64,000 nt of DNA. Source: Domibacillus mangrovi (lineage in GTDB: Bacteria > Bacillota > Bacilli > Bacillales > Domibacillaceae). Every line of letters starts with the position of its first letter. Positions within the stretch are counted from its first letter, which is position 1. The notes below the pieces were generated by a model. It made no database searches. It was not told the DNA's origin and saw only the letters and a list, made by a program, of their open reading frames with translations. The DNA lies in assembly GCF_001906925.1 (NCBI RefSeq), contig NZ_MRWQ01000006.1, forward strand, positions 248,001 to 312,000, given 5' to 3'. A program made the translations under genes and the position numbers. Shown here in pieces: positions 33,653-41,887 of this stretch.

Positions 33653-36077
33653 ATAAATCTGCTGTTTTTTCCGACAACAGAAGACGTTGAACCATCCCCT
33701 GTTCTTTTTCATCAACAACAAAAGAACCATTTGAATAACGATCTACTTTTTTGAATAACTGTATATGTACCTCAGTATCTTCCCCTTTTTTTGTTCTCAA
33801 CCAGTATGCATTATGTTCATCAATAAGAGCAGCGCCGACGACACGATGCGGATTATTTTTCAGTTCTCTTAACAACACTACACCGCGTTTCGCACGTGTC
33901 GTTCGTTCAAATTGATCAAATCCGCTCCGTTTCACAGCTCCCCGATTTGTCACAACGACAAACTGCGCATCATCTCCTTTCGAAGAGGCGATGGCCGCAA
34001 TCGCATAATCATCGTCTTTTAAACTTAGACCTTTCACTCCGGCAGCACGAGGACCGACAACTGGTACTTCTTCTTCTCCAAATCGGACACCATAGCCAAA
34101 ATGAGTGACGATCATTACATCCGAACCGCCATCTGTCATCACGACTGTACATATTTCATCATCGCCTTTTACATTCATTGCCACCAGTGGTCGCGAGTAG
34201 CGCTGTACTTTAAATTGGGACAGCTCCGTTCGTTTCACCATGCCTGTTTGTGTTGCAAAAAGAATGTAGTTCGATTTTGTGAAATCATGGACAGGGAAAA
34301 CGGCTATAATGGATTCATCTTTTAACCCATTTACGAGCCCAGCAGCATGCTGACCAGTATCTTTCCATCGAATATCTGGCAACTCATGCACCGGCAAATA
34401 CAAGTAACTGCCTTTGCTTGTGAACACGAGAAGAACATCGGTCGTGTTCATCTCCTGTTTAAATAAAAGACCATCTGATTCTTTCATTGCCGGAAGCCCT
34501 CCGGATGCCGTATAAGAGCGGATGCCCGTTCGTTTAATGTATCCTTCGCGCGTGACAGACACAATGACATCTTCACTTGTAATCATTGCTTCGCGATTAA
34601 TTTTTATTTCCTGTATTTTTTCTTCAATGCTCGTTCGCCGCTCTGTTGCATATGTTTTTTTTAATTCTTTTAATTCGCGCTTAACTACTAATACAAGTTT
34701 ATTGGCACTCCCTAAAATAGCTTCCAGCTGCTCAATTGTCTTTTCAAGCTCTGCCGATTCTTTCTCAAGGGCGGTAATATCCGTATTCGTTAACCGGTAT
34801 AACTGTAATGTAACAATGGCTTCCGCCTGTGCTTCTGTAAAAGAAAATTCCGCTACAAGACGGTTTTTCGCATCTTGTTTATCTTTAGATGCACGAATGC
34901 AAGCAATCACTTCATCGAGAATCGACAAAGCTTTCATTAAGCCCGCTACAATGTGGTGACGCGCTTTTGCCTTTTCAAGGTCATATATAGACCGATTTGT
35001 CACGACTTCTTTCCTGTGTTCAATATACGCATCGAGCATACGGTTCAGCCCCATTAAAACAGGACGCCTGTTGTAAATCGCCACCATGTTGAAATTGTAC
35101 GCGACCTGTAAATCCGTTGCTTTGTACAAATAATTTAATGTAAGCTCAGCGTTGGCTTCTTTTTTCAAATCAATAACAATTCGAAGTCCCGTTCGGTCCG
35201 TTTCATCACGTACTTCCGAGATCCCATCAAGCTTTCGATCAATGCGGAGTTCATCCATTTTTTTCACAAGTGACGCTTTATTCACTTCATATGGAATTTC
35301 CGTCACAACGATGCGCTGACGGCCGCCGCGGATGTCTTCAATTTCTGTCCGGCTGCGGATAACTATTTTGCCTTTTCCTGTTTTATACGCTTTTTCAATG
35401 CCATCAACACCTTGAATAATCCCCCCCGTTGGAAAGTCAGGGCCTGGAATAACAGTCATCAACTGTTCAATCGTACAATCGGGCTGTTCCATTCGCATAA
35501 TCGCCGCGTCAATTACTTCATCAAGGCGATGCGGTGGAATTTCTGTTGCATACCCGGCTGAAATTCCTGTTGATCCATTAACGAGCAAATTTGGAAACCT
35601 CGCTGGAAGAACAACCGGCTCACTTGTTGATTCATCAAAGTTCGGAATGAAATCAACCGTCTGTTTTTCAATATCTGTTAACAATTCACCTGCAATAGCA
35701 GACAATCTTGTTTCAGTATAACGCATGGCTGCAGGCGGGTCGCCATCTACAGAACCATTATTTCCATGCATTTCAATGAGCGGTGTTCGTATTTTCCAAT
35801 CCTGACTAAGACGGACCATTGCGTCATAGACGGATGAATCGCCATGAGGATGATAGTTACCAATGACATTCCCGACCGTTTTAGCAGCTTTTCGGAACGG
35901 TTTTTGATGCGTATTTCCTTCTGTATGCATCGAAAATAAAATACGGCGCTGTACTGGTTTTAATCCGTCACGTGCATCAGGAAGCGCACGCTCTTGAATA
36001 ATGTATTTACTGTACCGCCCGAATCGGTCACCTACGACGTCTTCAAGCGGTAAATCTTGAATGTTTTCCTTTTCCAT
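33651..36077 (-). CDS. parC: DNA topoisomerase IV subunit A
   Basis: 808 aa. Winged-helix with catalytic tyrosine in AAMRYTETRLS, preceded by GDSSVYDAMVRL; beta-pinwheel repeats in the C-terminal half. With ParE it decatenates daughter chromosomes. The start follows the parE stop by three bases, a translationally coupled pair. Confidence 0.97.
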   Translation of the reverse strand: MEKENIQDLPLEDVVGDRFGRYSKYIIQERALPDARDGLKPVQRRILFSMHTEGNTHQKPFRKAAKTVGNVIGNYHPHGDSSVYDAMVRLSQDWKIRTPLIEMHGNNGSVDGDPPAAMRYTETRLSAIAGELLTDIEKQTVDFIPNFDESTSEPVVLPARFPNLLVNGSTGISAGYATEIPPHRLDEVIDAAIMRMEQPDCTIEQLMTVIPGPDFPTGGIIQGVDGIEKAYKTGKGKIVIRSRTEIEDIRGGRQRIVVTEIPYEVNKASLVKKMDELRIDRKLDGISEVRDETDRTGLRIVIDLKKEANAELTLNYLYKATDLQVAYNFNMVAIYNRRPVLMGLNRMLDAYIEHRKEVVTNRSIYDLEKAKARHHIVAGLMKALSILDEVIACIRASKDKQDAKNRLVAEFSFTEAQAEAIVTLQLYRLTNTDITALEKESAELEKTIEQLEAILGSANKLVLVVKRELKELKKTYATERRTSIEEKIQEIKINREAMITSEDVIVSVTREGYIKRTGIRSYTASGGLPAMKESDGLLFKQEMNTTDVLLVFTSKGSYLYLPVHELPDIRWKDTGQHAAGLVNGLKDESIIAVFPVHDFTKSNYILFATQTGMVKRTELSQFKVQRYSRPLVAMNVKGDDEICTVVMTDGGSDVMIVTHFGYGVRFGEEEVPVVGPRAAGVKGLSLKDDDYAIAAIASSKGDDAQFVVVTNRGAVKRSGFDQFERTTRAKRGVVLLRELKNNPHRVVGAALIDEHNAYWLRTKKGEDTEVHIQLFKKVDRYSNGSFVVDEKEQGMVQRLLLSEKTADL

Positions 36078-36080
36078 TAA

Positions 36081-38057
36081 TTATTCCTCCCTGATGCCCG
36101 ACAACTGATCATTTTCTAAGAGTACGGCTTCTTCTTCAAGCCCAAATGCAACATTTGACTCAATCCATTTTCTACGCGGCTCGACTTTATCCCCCATCAA
36201 AACCGTAATGCGGCGCTCTGCACGGGCGATGTCGTCAATCGTTACACGAATCAGCGTTCTCGTTTCTGGATTCATGGTCGTATCCCAGAGCTGATCAGCA
36301 TTCATCTCACCAAGACCTTTATAGCGTTGAATCGTCGTCCCTTTCCCCATTTTCTTCAGCATAGAATCAAGTTCACGTTCTGTCCAAACATATTCTGCAA
36401 CTTCCTTTTTGCCGGTGCCTTTGCTTACTTTAAATAATGGCGGCATCGCAATAAATACTTTTCCACTATCAATGAGCGGCTTCATGTATCGGTAGAAAAA
36501 GGTCAAAAGAAGCACTTGAATATGTGCACCGTCTGTATCGGCATCCGTCATAATAATCACTTTATTGTAATTTGCGTCTTCTACGGAAAAATCTGGTCCC
36601 GCACCGGCACCGACTGCATGAATAATTGTATTAATTTCTTCATTTTTAAAAATATCGGCGAGTTTTGCTTTCTCTGTATTAATGACTTTCCCTCTAAGCG
36701 GCAAAACAGCTTGAAAACGGCGGTCTCGTCCTTGTTTCGCTGAACCGCCTGCCGAGTCTCCTTCGACGAGGTACAGTTCATTTTTTTCTGGATTGCGCGA
36801 CTGTGCTGGTGTTAGTTTTCCTGACAAAATAGATTCGCCTTTTTTACGTTTTTTTCCGCTTCTGGCTTCTTCACGTGCTTTTCGGGCCGCTTCACGCGCT
36901 TGTGCCGCTTTTACTGCTTTTTTTATGAGTAATGTACTGACTTCTGGGTTTTCTTCTAAAAGATAAAGAAGCTTTTCCGATACGATTTGATCAACTGCCG
37001 AGCGCGCTTCTCCTGTGCCAAGCTTTCCTTTCGTCTGTCCTTCAAACTGTAGCAGGTTTTCCGGCACACGGACGGATACAATCGCTGTCAGCCCTTCACG
37101 GATATCCGTTCCTTCTAAATTTTTATCCTTTTCTTTTAACAGACCGCTTTTCCGCGCATATTCATTAAATGTGCGCGTCATCGCTGCACGTGCCCCTGCT
37201 TCATGTGTTCCGCCGTCTTTCGTCCGGACATTATTGACAAATGACAGAACATTCTCTGAAAAACCGTCATTAAATTGAAACGCAAATTCTGCTTCAATGT
37301 CATTTTGTGTGCCGAAAAAAGACGCAACGGGATGAAGAGCGTCTTTTTCTTCATTCAAGTATTTGACGAATTCTTCAATGCCATTTTCATAGTAATATTC
37401 TTCTACTTGTTCCTGATCCTTCCTTTTATCTTCAAGTGTTATTTTTAATCCTTTTAATAAAAACGCAGACTCTCGCAACCGTTCACCAAGCGTATCAAAT
37501 TGATACACTGTCGTCGAAAATATAGCCGGGTCGGGTTTAAAATGGATTTCTGTTCCGGTCGTTTTGGCTTTACCTTTTTTCTCAAGTGTCGTGGCAGGCT
37601 TTCCACCATCTCGAAAATGCTGTTCATATCGGAAGTCATCACGCCATATAGTGACAGTCAATGACTCAGACAAAGCATTTACAACCGATGCCCCTACGCC
37701 GTGCAATCCGCCGCTTGTTTTATAACCGCCCTGACCAAATTTCCCGCCTGCATGAAGAACCGTCAAAATGACTTCTGTTGTCGGTTTCCCTGTGCGATGC
37801 ATCCCAGTCGGCATACCGCGGCCATAGTCGCGCACGCTGATCGAGTTATCCGCATGGATTGTCACACTGATTTCTTTGCCATGTCCGCCGAGTGCTTCAT
37901 CGACTGAGTTGTCTACAATTTCATAAACAAGATGGTGCAGTCCTCTCCCATCCGTCGAACCTATATACATTCCCGGTCGCTTCCGGACTGCTTCAAGTCC
38001 TTCAAGCACCTGAATGGATTCATCATTGTATACTGCTCGTTGCTTTGAATCCGCCAT
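36081..38057 (-). CDS. parE: DNA topoisomerase IV subunit B
   Basis: 658 aa GHKL ATPase: EIVDNSVDEAL, GRGMPTGMH and GLHGVGASVVNAL bind ATP; the TOPRIM domain has LVEGDSAGGSAKQGRD and MTDADTDGAHI with acidic metal ligands. Longer charged insert (KAREEARSGKKRKK) as usual in Bacilli. Upstream gene of parC. Confidence 0.97.
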   Translation of the reverse strand: MADSKQRAVYNDESIQVLEGLEAVRKRPGMYIGSTDGRGLHHLVYEIVDNSVDEALGGHGKEISVTIHADNSISVRDYGRGMPTGMHRTGKPTTEVILTVLHAGGKFGQGGYKTSGGLHGVGASVVNALSESLTVTIWRDDFRYEQHFRDGGKPATTLEKKGKAKTTGTEIHFKPDPAIFSTTVYQFDTLGERLRESAFLLKGLKITLEDKRKDQEQVEEYYYENGIEEFVKYLNEEKDALHPVASFFGTQNDIEAEFAFQFNDGFSENVLSFVNNVRTKDGGTHEAGARAAMTRTFNEYARKSGLLKEKDKNLEGTDIREGLTAIVSVRVPENLLQFEGQTKGKLGTGEARSAVDQIVSEKLLYLLEENPEVSTLLIKKAVKAAQAREAARKAREEARSGKKRKKGESILSGKLTPAQSRNPEKNELYLVEGDSAGGSAKQGRDRRFQAVLPLRGKVINTEKAKLADIFKNEEINTIIHAVGAGAGPDFSVEDANYNKVIIMTDADTDGAHIQVLLLTFFYRYMKPLIDSGKVFIAMPPLFKVSKGTGKKEVAEYVWTERELDSMLKKMGKGTTIQRYKGLGEMNADQLWDTTMNPETRTLIRVTIDDIARAERRITVLMGDKVEPRRKWIESNVAFGLEEEAVLLENDQLSGIREE

Positions 38058-38286
38058 AAAAATTTCCCTCTCTTTCTAAAAAACCGCACGATGAAACGTA
38101 TGTTCCTGACTATCATATCATACTTGTCAATCGTTCACCAATATCATCTGTATTTCGTTAAAAGAGTACGTCACTTTTAAGGGAGAATCAACCGAAATAT
38201 TTTTCCCGCCGCATCACCCGTCATGGTAAAATGATGAAGGTACGTTATTCAAATGATTATACATTATGAAAAGGGAGATTGAGAAA

Positions 38287-38889
38287 TTGATTCAAGCACT
38301 TATTTTAATTATCGCCTATTTACTCGGTTCAATCCCGTCTGGACTCATTGCCGGCAAAGTCTTTTTCGGTCTTGATATACGTGAGCATGGCAGCGGGAAC
38401 CTTGGCGCGACTAATTCATTCCGTGTTCTCGGTAAAAAAGCAGGTACCGTCGTCACTGTTGCCGATATTTTAAAAGGAACAGTCGCTACATTACTGCCCC
38501 TCTCGTTCGATGCAGGCATTCATCCACTGATCGCTGGACTTGTTGCGGTTATCGGGCATATGTTTCCTATTTTTGCCGGTTTTCGCGGTGGTAAAGCTGT
38601 GGCGACGTCCGCTGGTGTTTTACTTGCCTACAATCCGCTCGTCTTTTTATTTTTAGCCGCGATTTTTGTTATTATCCTTTTACTGACAAAATACGTATCT
38701 CTTGCTTCAGTGTTGACCGCTGCAGTCGCATTCATTTATGCGATCATTCATACGTTTTATACGAATGATCTCCCATTTCTCGCAGCGATTACAGCTATAT
38801 TCTTTTTCGTCCTTTTCCGTCATCGAGCCAATATTGTCCGTCTTAAAAATAAAACAGAGCCGAAAGCCAATTTTGGTAAAAAAAATTGA
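38287..38889 (+). CDS. plsY: acyl-phosphate:glycerol-3-phosphate acyltransferase
   Basis: About 200 aa with five membrane helices; [19 protein letters not shown] and [12 protein letters not shown] are the three conserved catalytic loops. It makes lysophosphatidic acid from acyl-phosphate in the membrane. I prefer the TTG at 38287, which has GGGAG ahead and matches family length; the ATG at 38266 adds seven residues. Divergent from parE as in B. subtilis. Confidence 0.95.
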   Translation: MIQALILIIAYLLGSIPSGLIAGKVFFGLDIREHGSGNLGATNSFRVLGKKAGTVVTVADILKGTVATLLPLSFDAGIHPLIAGLVAVIGHMFPIFAGFRGGKAVATSAGVLLAYNPLVFLFLAAIFVIILLLTKYVSLASVLTAAVAFIYAIIHTFYTNDLPFLAAITAIFFFVLFRHRANIVRLKNKTEPKANFGKKN

Positions 38890-38892
38890 AAC

Positions 38893-38930
38893 AAGCGGTT
38901 TAACGTTATCACGTTAAGCCGCTTATTTCA
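38893..38930 (+). terminator. terminator of plsY
   Basis: AAGCGGTTTAACG/CGTTAAGCCGCTT stem, T-rich downstream. Confidence 0.85.
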
Positions 38931-38995
38931 TGTTTTATTTTGACGGCACATTATTCCATGCTACACTGAGAAAAAAGAATTGGAGTTATTTCCGC

Positions 38996-39289
38996 ATGAA
39001 AATTGAATTGAACAATCTAGCAAAAAAATGGTTTGAAGAAGAAATGTATGCAGTTAAAGGAGACTTTATCCGTTTTTATGTACGCTATGGCGGATCTAGT
39101 CCTTTGCATGATGGGTTTTCACTTGGCATTTCGAAAGAAGAACCGATTGAAGCAGCTGTGACGGCCATTTACAACGATGTCACCTATTTTGTTGAAGATA
39201 AAGATCTATGGTATTTTGACGGCCATCATCTAGTCGTCGATTTTGATGAACAATTAGACGAACCAATTTATAATTACATACGCGATTGA
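38996..39289 (+). CDS. yneR: HesB/IscA-like protein, YneR family
   Basis: 97 aa, begins MKIELNNLAKKWFEEEM, with FYVRYGGSSPLHDGFSLG and DLWYFDGHHLVVDFDE. It has the HesB-like fold but lacks the three cysteines of iron-sulfur A-type carriers, as is typical for YneR. Role unknown. ATG at 38996 with GGAG. Synteny (plsY neighbour) supports the call. Confidence 0.85.
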   Translation: MKIELNNLAKKWFEEEMYAVKGDFIRFYVRYGGSSPLHDGFSLGISKEEPIEAAVTAIYNDVTYFVEDKDLWYFDGHHLVVDFDEQLDEPIYNYIRD

Positions 39290-39290
39290 T

Positions 39291-39711
39291 CTATTCCAAT
39301 TGAAATTTCCGTATATGATTTTCTAACCCTTCATGCTTTAAAATAAATAGCTGTTTTTCACCGAATAAGTCAATAATATGCGGCCGGGATGGGGGACGCA
39401 TGTCAATCCATTCCGGCATCAATCCGTATCTATATCCCCATTCCGCCAATCTGTCTACATAAAGTAAAACTTTCATTCAGTAGGGGTTAGGTTCACAGGA
39501 CGTGACGATCTTAGTCTGCGTTCCGCTTATCCTCCTTTTCTTTTCGACGGCTTGAAGCGGGGGTCTTACTGCCCGTTAATGCGGGATAAATACAGCCCAC
39601 TTTCGTTACAGTGCGGTAATATGGAAACTGCTCATCGCACCAGTAATGTGTTAAAAATGCAATATGACCTGTTCCCATCGTTCTACATCGACCCGTTTAA
39701 GTCCAAATGCT
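39291..39711 (-). pseudogene. yneQ: yneQ-like gene split by repeat F and frameshifted
   Basis: The 3' part (39291-39468) encodes VDRLAEWGYRYGLMPEWIDM to the stop. The 5' part (39591-39711) encodes AFGLKRVDVERWEQ, then after a shift of frame GHIAFLTHYWCDEQFPYYR and VTKVGC. Between them lies repeat F. Removing F plus one ATAAA joins the parts in frame as KVGCIYVDRLAEW. The location beside the YneP-like thioesterase and yneR matches B. subtilis yneQ. The extra frameshift means the gene is dead even without the repeat. Confidence 0.7.
39469..39590 (+). repeat. structured interspersed repeat, copy F inside yneQ-like gene
   Basis: 122 bp, ATAAA at 39469-39473 and 39586-39590. Retains the 5' start, part of the inner subdomain and the 3' end; the middle is deleted. 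It interrupts a coding sequence and the flanks give a clean empty site, direct evidence of insertion. Confidence 0.93.
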
Positions 39712-39712
39712 A

Positions 39713-40135
39713 TTAAACTGGTTTCTTTTTCTGTTCATATACATGATACCATTTTGGAAATTCTTTTTTAAATTTCACTGGCCGAAATGTATCTTTGTTA
39801 ACAATCGTATGCACACTTGAACCTAACACACATACGTCGCCTTTTTCATTGACAATCTCGTATCCATACGTCGTGCGAATACCACTGTTTGCCTCAATCC
39901 ACGTCCGTACGGTCGCTGTTTCTCCGTAGCGAAATGGCTGTTTATAGGATAAGCGAATATCGACAACAGGTGAAACAAATCCTTTTTTCTCCATATCTGC
40001 ATAATTGAAACCAAGATCTTTAATTAAACGTGTACGGCCAATCTCAAACCAAATCACATACTGGCCGTGGTAAACGACTTGCATCGCATCTGTATCCGCA
40101 TAGCGAACTTCTACCTCTATTTCTGAAATAAACAA
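39713..40135 (-). CDS. yneP: acyl-CoA thioesterase, 4HBT hotdog family (YneP-like)
   Basis: 140 aa. EVRYADTDAMQVVYHGQYVIWFE contains the 4-hydroxybenzoyl-CoA thioesterase motif with the catalytic aspartate (in DTDAMQVVYH). Acts on acyl-CoA of unknown chain. Position next to the yneQ remnant and upstream of acnA group matches the B. subtilis yne order. Confidence 0.88.
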   Translation of the reverse strand: MFISEIEVEVRYADTDAMQVVYHGQYVIWFEIGRTRLIKDLGFNYADMEKKGFVSPVVDIRLSYKQPFRYGETATVRTWIEANSGIRTTYGYEIVNEKGDVCVLGSSVHTIVNKDTFRPVKFKKEFPKWYHVYEQKKKPV

Positions 40136-40253
40136 TATAAAAACTCCTTTATCTCACTTGCATCACTATCTATTTTACCATGTTTTCGGCTAACGTTTAT
40201 CTTTTTTATCTTTTCAGGTACAGCTAAAGGTCAGCCCCAAGGAGGAATTTATT

Positions 40254-40376
40254 TTGATTACGTATTTAAAAAACGAAAAAAAGAACATGATTGCACTTCT
40301 TGAAAAACTCGTCAATACAGACAGCCCTTCTTACAATAAATTACTTTGTAAATCGCTTCTTTTTCTTCATTTGTAA
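40254..40376 (+). pseudogene. M20 peptidase N-terminal stub
   Basis: 40-codon frame from TTG behind AAGGAGG: MITYLKNEKKNMIALLEKLV then NTDSPSYNK, the usual start of M20 (glutamate carboxypeptidase-like) enzymes. The frame then leaves the family and stops. No further part of the gene is present before cobT. Confidence 0.55.
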
Positions 40377-40391
40377 ACAAACATTGCTCCT

Positions 40392-41444
40392 TCATTGCTC
40401 CTTATTGGATACTTGGGCCGTTTCAAATGTGGCCATTTCTTTCACCATTAATACAGCTGATTGTAATATTGGAAAAGAAACCGCAGCGCCACTACCTTCT
40501 CCTAGTCTCATTTCGAGATCGAGAAGCGGCTTTTTTCCCAGCAACTGAATGAGAACGTCATGCCCAGGTTCTACAGAACGATGCCCCATAATCATATAAT
40601 CGACGACTTGACTGGATATCATTTTTGCGATCAAAGCAGCAGTTGCAGAAATAAATCCATCGACAAGAATAGGTATCCGGTTGCTTGCAGCAGCAAGCAT
40701 TGCACCTGCCATTCCGGCAATTTCAAGTCCCCCAATTTTCGATAAAATGTCGATAGGATCGTCTGCCCTCGGATTTCTTTTTTCAAGAGCACTTTTAATA
40801 ATTTGTTGTTTATACTGAATTTTGTCCTTCTCAATTCCTGTTCCTGTTCCGACTAGCTTTTGAATATCTTGTTCGCTAACAGCAGCCGCAATAGCACTAC
40901 TTGTGGTCGTATTGCCGATCCCCATCTCCCCGAGAATGAGACATTTAACTCCCTCGTTAATCATTTTTTGTGCCTGCTCATACCCTACTTCAATAGCTTT
41001 AACTGCTTCATCAGGAGACATCGCGTTTTCCTTATGAAAATTAGCTGTTCCATATCGTACTTTTTTCTTTATCAACTCTTCCTCATCTATATCACTAGCT
41101 ACCCCGATATCTACGATGTACAAGCTGGCGTTGATTGATTTACTAAATACATTAATGGCTGCGCCACCATTCAAAAAATTACGGACCATTTGACCTGTCA
41201 CTTCCTGCGGATAAGCAGATACCCCCTCATCAGTGATACCATGGTCCGCTGCAAATACAATAACCCCTGGCGGTGACACGTCCGGAAAAGGATCTCCTGT
41301 CATCTTTGCCAGTTCAACCGCCAAACCCTCTAATCGGCCTAAACTCCCAAGAGGTTTTGTCAATGAGTTAATATATTGCTGTACATGAGCACCTATCCTT
41401 TCATCAAGTTTGGGTATATGTATTGTTCGTAATAAGTTTTCCAT
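40392..41444 (-). CDS. cobT: nicotinate-nucleotide--dimethylbenzimidazole phosphoribosyltransferase
   Basis: 350 aa. TKPLGSLGRLE near residue 30, FAADHGITDEGVSAYP, GEMGIGNTTTSSA and GHRSVEPGHD are the family signatures, the last containing the catalytic glutamate. It makes alpha-ribazole phosphate for the lower ligand of cobalamin. No other cobalamin genes and no cobalamin riboswitch are adjacent, suggesting salvage. Confidence 0.95.
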   Translation of the reverse strand: MENLLRTIHIPKLDERIGAHVQQYINSLTKPLGSLGRLEGLAVELAKMTGDPFPDVSPPGVIVFAADHGITDEGVSAYPQEVTGQMVRNFLNGGAAINVFSKSINASLYIVDIGVASDIDEEELIKKKVRYGTANFHKENAMSPDEAVKAIEVGYEQAQKMINEGVKCLILGEMGIGNTTTSSAIAAAVSEQDIQKLVGTGTGIEKDKIQYKQQIIKSALEKRNPRADDPIDILSKIGGLEIAGMAGAMLAAASNRIPILVDGFISATAALIAKMISSQVVDYMIMGHRSVEPGHDVLIQLLGKKPLLDLEMRLGEGSGAAVSFPILQSAVLMVKEMATFETAQVSNKEQ

Positions 41445-41489
41445 CGCCCTATACTATCCTTTCTTCTTACAAAATTCTTATCTATGCAA

Positions 41490-41518
41490 AAAACCTTAAC
41501 TTGCGGAGTTAAGGTTTT
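41490..41518. terminator. terminator between fbpB-like gene and cobT
   Basis: AAAACCTTAAC/GTTAAGGTTTT stem with a seven-base loop; symmetrical T-runs. Confidence 0.8.
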
Positions 41519-41613
41519 AAATAAGCACTGAATCAGTTCTAAATTCCATTAAACTATAATCACCTTTTAATAGCAACTAACAATTATGTATACAGTCCAG
41601 TACAAATACTGGA

Positions 41614-41754
41614 CTATTTCCCCATTTTATCGTATTCAATCCACTTTAACTCGAGCCTTTCTTCAAGCGCTTTCATCGCTGCTGTATCTGCAAGTAACTC
41701 TTCCTTGTTTTCTTTTATGAGATCTGCAAATGTTTTTTTCTGAATTTTACGCAT
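41614..41754 (-). CDS. Fur-regulated basic protein B (FbpB)-like
   Basis: 46 aa from the ATG at 41754 with GGAG ahead: MRKIQKKTFADLIKENKEELL, then LEERLELKWIEYDK. It has the basic start and the x-FxDLIxENKxELLxD pattern of the FbpB family, small RNA-chaperone-like proteins of iron sparing that act with the sRNA FsrA in B. subtilis. It lies immediately downstream of aconitase, a main iron-sparing target. I see no convincing Fur box, so iron regulation is inferred only from the family. Confidence 0.7.
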   Translation of the reverse strand: MRKIQKKTFADLIKENKEELLADTAAMKALEERLELKWIEYDKMGK

Positions 41755-41830
41755 CTTGTCACTCCTTTCCCTTTTATTGTTATTATTTCCGCAACTATTA
41801 TTTTTATACAAAATATTCAAACATCTATCT

Positions 41831-41880
41831 AAAAAAGAAGAAGCCTGTTCCAATGAAAAGGAACTGGCTTCTTCTTTTTA
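41831..41880 (-). terminator. terminator of acnA
   Basis: AAAAAAGAAGAAGCC/GGCTTCTTCTTTTT stem, bidirectional. Confidence 0.85.
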
Positions 41881-41887
41881 GTACCAC

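Noticed and set aside
39291-39476. A 61-codon frame starting MKVLLYVDRLAEW as an intact small gene
   Set aside because: Its first codons come from the end of repeat F; it is the 3' part of the split yneQ-like gene.
41755-41830. Fur box upstream of the FbpB-like gene
   Set aside because: The AT-rich sequence has no convincing match to the 7-1-7 Fur consensus by eye.
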